A stretch of DNA of 64,000 bases from NCBI RefSeq assembly GCF_038396675.1, contig NC_088922.1, positions 64,870,001 through 64,934,000 of the forward strand, written 5' to 3'. This DNA is from Hydra vulgaris. Taxonomy: Eukaryota; Cnidaria; Hydrozoa; Anthoathecata; Hydridae. Within the stretch, counting starts at the first letter, position 1; every line of letters starts with the position of its first letter. The position numbers were made by a program, and so were the translations under genes. Below are positions 59,184 to 64,000 of this stretch, one piece after another. The notes beneath the pieces are model-generated. The model did no database searches. It was not told where the DNA came from and saw nothing but the letters and a program-made list of their open reading frames with translations.

Positions 59184-61690
59184 CAGGGCCCGCTTGTAGC
59201 ATGGCAGTGTCCAGTGCACACAGGCTCATAACTAAAAAAGGCTCAAAATTAAGAAGGCTCAAAATATACTATTTAGTAAACTGTATCACTTTGTTTGAAA
59301 ATTAGACATTTAATAGATGTTTAAAAAAATTTTGTTCTTGATACGTACATAAATATTTGCTTATCCTAAGAAATACTTTTTTATTGCAGGCTTAGGCATA
59401 AATGATATTTTTTGCTGACAATTTGACCACAGCTGTCTAGATGTTTTTAAACTTTTTCACTTTACAGCTGATTTAAAATAGAAACAAATCTATGCTGTCT
59501 TAAATTAAAATGAATTCAAAAAAGAAATTATTTGGTTGGCAAAATAAATTAAAAAAAGAAAAAAAAAACAAGCAGAAGCTTTCAAAAAGCAGAAAACTCT
59601 TCATATTTTTTATTCAAACAGTTGTAGAAAATGGCATTGAATATGAGAATCTAGTTAAAAATAAAAATGAAAGTTTAAATTAATGATAAAATGAATGCAA
59701 AATAATTGAAATTAAAACATTAATGAAGGGTACAGTAAAACTACTGCAGTTGTAGGCTTGAATTTGGAAATAGAATTTTCAAACAATAACATGAATTTAA
59801 AGATGTTAAAGTGAATAAAAATAATTTTAGCGATGTAGCAAATTGGCCAAAATTATCTGTTAACTGCTTACCCAAAAGATTATGAAAGCCAATCAATTAA
59901 CAATGTATATTTTGGTTGCAAAGTACCTAATGGTAAATTAATCAACAGATTTTGACTTGTTTACTCAGTTAAATCTGACAAAGTATTTTGTTTTTGTTGT
60001 AATTTGTTTAGTAACATTATTTCTAGATTAGTGAAACCTGGAACAAACGATTGGAGATGTACGACGCTTTAAAAAGACATGAAAGCAGAGCTCTATGTTC
60101 ATTTGGAAATTGGATTTTAAAAAAAAACTTAGTACATTATAAACTAGTGATTGTCTAACTGAAAAAATGTACTTTTCTGAATTACAACATTGGGACTCTG
60201 TTGTTAAGAGAATTATTAATATAATTTTAATGATGGCTTATGAAAATATTCTGTGGATTATCAAACTGATTTTTTTCATTAACTAGAAAATAATGACAAG
60301 TTTTAAAAAATTGTAGAATTATTTACAAAGTTTTGAGTGATGGAAAATGTTTAAACAAAGTAGTTAAGCATTCTAATCAAACACATTATTTGGGAAAGAA
60401 TATTTCGGAGAAATTCAATTAGTTAGCGAAGTAACAAAAGATTCTTAAGATCAAAAAAGTAATTTTCAATTATTTTAGTTACCAGATCACCAAAAAAAAC
60501 CTAGTTACCAGATCACCAAAAAAAATGTCTATTATGTCTATTATTACAAAAAGTAAATTTTATTATGTTATGTTAACATTGCAAAACAATTGGGCAATGT
60601 CGCAATTTTAGAAAGTTTTATAGGATTCATAAATGTATTAGATACTTCTGGATTAGGACTTACTGAAGAAATTTTGTACTCATCGGAATCAAATAATCTA
60701 TTTGTCATGGATATTCATGGACAAGGCTATGATAATCGATCCAATATGAAAGGTAAAATGGTTGGTGTTCAGAAGTATATAACTGATATAAATTCACAAG
60801 CCTTTTATATTCCTTTTATCTGTCACTCCTTGAATTTGTTTGTGGATGCAGTTCAAAAATTTTTAGAAATTTTTTCAAAAATTCAAGGTATCTATAATTT
60901 TTTCAGTGCATCATTAGCAAATTTTTGAATCAAAATGTCGCAAATTAACATTAGTCTTTAAGTACTACAACATATCATCTAAATACTGTTCACTCTATAA
61001 AGTTGGGGTTATAAGAAATTTATTGTGCAATGAAGGAAGATTCCATTATTAGATTGGCTGCTAAATTACTTACATCAAAATTAGACAGTTTTAAATTCAT
61101 ATGTGGTATACAACACCACATATGAATTCAAAGCTGTCTAATTTTGACTCAACCTATTAGTTTGGCACAATGTATTAACTGAAACTAATTGTACTAACAA
61201 ACTATTACAACCTCAAATTGTAGAAGTGAAGACTGCAATGCATTAAAGGAAACAATGGACTTTTTAGTTACTTAACACACTGATGACTTTAGTTACACAC
61301 ACACTTTCTCTTTTTTCTGCAGGAAAGAGCAGGAAAAAGAGAAAGATTTATTTCTGACCAACTTTAAAAAAAAATAATGATGCCCAACCAAATCAAATAT
61401 GCAAAAAGAAGTTTTTTGATGATCTCTTTAAAACAGCTAAAGAATCAATGAGCAAAAGATTTGAAAAAAAAGTTTTGAACGTCAATCGCTAGTTTACTTG
61501 CTTCTCAAAATTGAAATGATAATTTATGAGGTTTATTAAAAGAGATTTATTTTCAAGATTCCAGGTCTAAGGCAAACTCTAAAAAACTTGTGATGTTTAA
61601 TGGATTTTTTACTTCTAGAAAACTAGAAGTTAAAAACACACTAAATGCCATACTTGGAGCCACTTTTATTCTTGGGGCCCTTCTTAATAC
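59184..61690 (+). pseudogene. hAT transposon relic (DUF4371/ZMYM-like transposase) in the intron
   Basis: The left end CAGGGCCCGCTTGTAGC (59184) resembles hAT termini. A possible right end is GGGGCCCT near 61675-61682, without a convincing 8-bp duplication. Transposase blocks in changing frames: NDVANWPKLSVNCL, NGKLINRF, KVFCFCCNLFSN (59840-60020, TTF-type zinc finger region); FIGFINVLDTSGLGLTEEIL, HGQGYDNRSNMKGKMVGVQK, FYIPFICHSLNLFVDAVQKF and IQGIYNFFSASL (60590-60928, the only long open piece); then AKLLTSKLDSFKF and LVWHNVLTETNCTNKLLQ, broken by a 33-bp-arm hairpin. It is the same hAT type as 27650-28130. Confidence 0.8.
61075..61147. repeat. Inverted repeat, 33-bp arms, 7-nt loop
   Basis: Left arm 61075-61107 is the hAT coding sequence for SKLDSFKFICG. 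The right arm 61115-61147 is its inverted copy with two differences, inserted where the ORF should continue. A further 17-bp-arm hairpin lies at 61304-61345. Confidence 0.95.
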
Positions 61691-62149
61691 TGTAGCTATT
61701 GATAAAACATTTTTGGTTTAAGACAGCTAAATACAAGCACAAGAGAGTGATGGAGTAGGGGGCAAATATAAGCACAAGTGAACAGTGGTCCAAATTGTAG
61801 ACAAAAAGAAAAAATCTATTGTTTGGAAATTAAAATATTTCACAGTTTTTCAAAACTAGAATGAGATACTAGTTAAATACAAAATACAAGAGGCCATTAT
61901 CATTACTGATTTAGAAATGAAAACTTTTCAAAGTTTTAAAAAACTTGTAAAAAAAGCTGTTTATAGCATATAGTTTGATTGTTCACATACATTTTCTTAT
62001 TTGAAATATATGCACCAAATTTATAGTTGAAAGTGACAAAAAAATTTATTTGAAAAATTGAATTAAAAAAATTAAATTTGTTTATTTCAACATTTTAAAA
62101 AAAATTTTAAATAAAGTTTTCTTTTTTCTTTTCAAAAAACTAAATAAGT
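61691..62149. other. AT-rich intronic DNA
   Basis: Nothing supported. Two near-copies of AATA.AAGCACAAG.. near 61732-61776. Confidence 0.5.
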
Positions 62150-62900
62150 CTGTTTTACGCAACCAGAGTCTTTTAAAACAATTTTTTAAGATCTGCAATT
62201 GATTTGTTTTTCTTGATAATTTTTCTCTGAATATTCTCAGTTGTTTGTTGTTTGCCTCCATTATGTCCCTATAGCTAATGAATAGTCGGTGTCAAACTAA
62301 CCCAGGGCATTTCTTGTACAAGAAGAATGTTTGTCACCTTGCATGTCTCTATATTAGTTTATGTTAATTTCCTGAATAGATGACATAGCACGAATAATAG
62401 TAGACAACAAGAGACCATATGGCTCAGCTAATATTTGGTCATGCTGATTTGAAATGTAGTCAGTAATCACTGTTCTATTTTTCTCATTGTAAAGATGACT
62501 TTAAGCTGCATTGCCAGTAGTATTACCCGTTTGATCTGATGAATTTACAAAATCCCACTTGATTCCTGTTCTTTTGCTAATTAACTTTTATATATTTTTC
62601 TTCTCTACTTCAAGGAAGTAGGCACTACTGGCTGTCGTAGACTCTGTCCATGCACGGACTTCAGCAGCAATATGAACCAGTACTTTCATGAGGTGGTCAA
62701 ATCCACAAAATAATGCATGGGGTACTTGTACAGACCTTAAATCCAGACATTAAATCCAGTTATTAGACTGTTTGCTATGGCGAACATCATAATCCTTCAA
62801 CTCTTTAGTTAAAGAATAAAGAACCATTTTCTTGAACTTAGTCTAAAAATATCTGCTCCATGAAATCAATGTCTCTATTTGTAATTAATTCCTGTTCAAC

Positions 62901-62968
<68 letters not shown>

Positions 62969-63720
62969 CATTGTTCCTTAAATATATCACAAAGATCACA
63001 TTAGGCACCTGATATATATTTGAAATTTTTCTGTCCAAACTGTTAGCAACAATGTTCAATTTAATATTCAAATATTGTCCATTGAAGGTAATAGTAAAAA
63101 CTTTCCTCTTTTATTGTTATGATATCTGTATTAAAAAATGTTAAAGACTGTGCATTCTCATGGGATTCTTTTCCTATCCTGGATCATCAGAGGCCTTTGT
63201 AAAATTCTGACTTCAAGTACTTTTTTTCCCATATTAAGTTATTTACATCAGCATTAGAGTTTAAAAGTTTCAGAGGGCAAAACATTGACATGATTATATT
63301 ATTGGTATTCACATTGTGTAGCTAATTATGCATTTTATGTCCTCCATTGCCATCATAGCCAAATTTGATTTCAAGGACTAAATTTTTTATTTCAGATGTG
63401 ATATAGACAAGCTTAAGAATTTGGGGTGCTGTGAGTTTGGTAGACTCAGTAAAGGTAGAGTAAACTCCAATATATGGTTCAGGTAGGGGAATGGTTTTCA
63501 GAGGAGTGGTAGAATTTAGAAGTCTTGAACTTCTTTCTAGCTTGGATAAACATCCATATTGTTAGCTTTTAGCATTTTCCTCAGCTTTCTGTATGATAAT
63601 CGACTTAGCAGTGAATCACAACAAATTCCAACAGCTGTCACAGTTGTTATTTGGGTAGTCTTGACACAGCTATAGGATAAACATCTAGATAATAGGAAAT
63701 TACAAACCTCTTTTGGGTCA
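62150..63720 (-). pseudogene. RAG1/Transib-like transposase core relic
   Basis: On the minus strand, across frames: LLSRLSYRKLRKMLKANNMD and VYPS near 63600; LEIKFGYDGNGGH (first Asp codon 63352-63354); NTNNIIMSMFCPLKLL; LQRPL; NIKLNIVANSLDRKISNI (second Asp codon 63033-63035, 106 codons after the first; mouse RAG1 has 108); CDLCD in a shifted frame (63000-62989), like the RAG1 CTLCD zinc pair; TGIKWDFVNSSDQTGNTTGN; TPTIH..xGH (HxxxxH, as RAG1 FHKTLAH); and MEANNKLRIFREKLSRK (Glu codon 62256-62258) matching RAG1 NESGNKLFRRFRK. About 17 codons between the second His and the Glu are deleted. Many stops and a (TA)n insert make it dead. The opposite orientation to the surrounding gene fits a transposon in an intron. 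Confidence 0.7.
62905..62965. repeat. (TA)n microsatellite inside the RAG1-like relic
   Basis: TA array lying between the CDLCD region and the following core block of the minus-strand relic. Confidence 0.95.
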
Positions 63721-64000
63721 ATTTTCTGGATTTCAAGTTTATTTACATTTTTCCATGTCTTCTGTTTTTTGAATTTTTGACCATTTTTTTTCTCTTCCTT
63801 TGTGTATCATCTTCTGAACTTTAATCATCAGCTTGATTTAACTTTAAATGAATGCAAATCCTATATAGAAAATGTTAACAATTTTTGTATTAAATTTTAT
63901 GATTTATATTTAAATTTGAAAATTATAAATTTGAAATTTGTGTTTACGTCTAAGTTTTCAAGCTTTATGAGAGGTTCTTAGTCACTCTTGATACATTTTG
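63721..64000. other. Right edge: AT-rich, possibly the N-terminal end of the RAG1-like relic
   Basis: 63720-63800 may extend the minus-strand ORF (basic, Lys-rich), but no motif is seen. No further exon of the aminopeptidase gene found. Confidence 0.4.

Noticed and set aside
61674-61690. Right terminus of the intronic hAT element
   Set aside because: GGGGCCCT resembles the left end but no 8-bp target duplication is evident, so the boundary is only suggested.
62150-64000. Transib CACWRTG terminal repeats around the RAG1-like relic
   Set aside because: Searched by eye on both sides and found no convincing inverted pair.

Overview
The window looks like genomic DNA of a cnidarian, most probably a Hydra-type hydrozoan. 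This is an inference from very high A+T, spliceosomal introns with GT/AG borders, CR1-like LINEs with a shared 3' UTR, Penelope-like elements, mariner/Tc1, several hAT types and RAG1-like transposase relics. No rRNA gene, intact tRNA gene, CRISPR array or bacterial operon was seen. Only one host gene can be supported: four exons (54838-57645, + strand) of an M17-type aminopeptidase-like gene that runs off the right edge. Nearly everything else is transposable elements, mostly broken, plus microsatellites.

Layout: 1-2958 CR1-like LINE (+), broken. 3060-5946 TIR DNA transposon with a decayed transposase-like ORF (-). 6156-8205 Penelope-like element with inverted terminal arms. 8.5-12.2 kb unannotated AT-rich DNA with a tRNA-like relic and a MITE. 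12.2-12.7 kb pogo/Tigger tail. 14.85-15.9 kb MITE plus small hAT element, both caught in a 294-bp tandem duplication. 16.9-19.0 kb second LINE (-), almost open. 20.2-21.1 kb Tc1/mariner relic. 21.4-21.8 kb tetranucleotide array. 22.3-24.6 kb LINE endonuclease relic and a decayed multi-copy metazoan ORF. 24.7-26.5 kb third LINE. 27.6-28.1 kb hAT fragment. 29.95-34.0 kb dimeric non-autonomous DNA transposon. 34.4-36.7 kb minisatellite, second Penelope relic with a hammerhead-like core, Tc1 relic. 37.29-38.59 kb nearly intact mariner. 40-43 kb AT-rich DNA with strong hairpins. 43.95-44.87 kb fourth LINE. 45.80-51.05 kb DNA transposon with a RAG1-like catalytic layout, split by a hAT element (47927-50492) with a perfect 8-bp target duplication. 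52.0-52.7 kb (TA)n and a 33-bp minisatellite. 54.8-64 kb the aminopeptidase gene, whose last visible intron holds a hAT relic and a second RAG1-like transposase relic (62150-63720, -).

Three signals stand out. First, two independent relics keep the RAG1-type order D ... D ... CxxC ... HxxxxH ... E at spacings close to vertebrate RAG1, and one lies inside a 32-bp TIR element. Second, three LINE copies share a 3' UTR hairpin whose stems change in a compensatory way. Third, many near-perfect hairpins, several made from local coding-like sequence, suggest repeated template switching. Family names rest on motif recognition from memory, with no database search.
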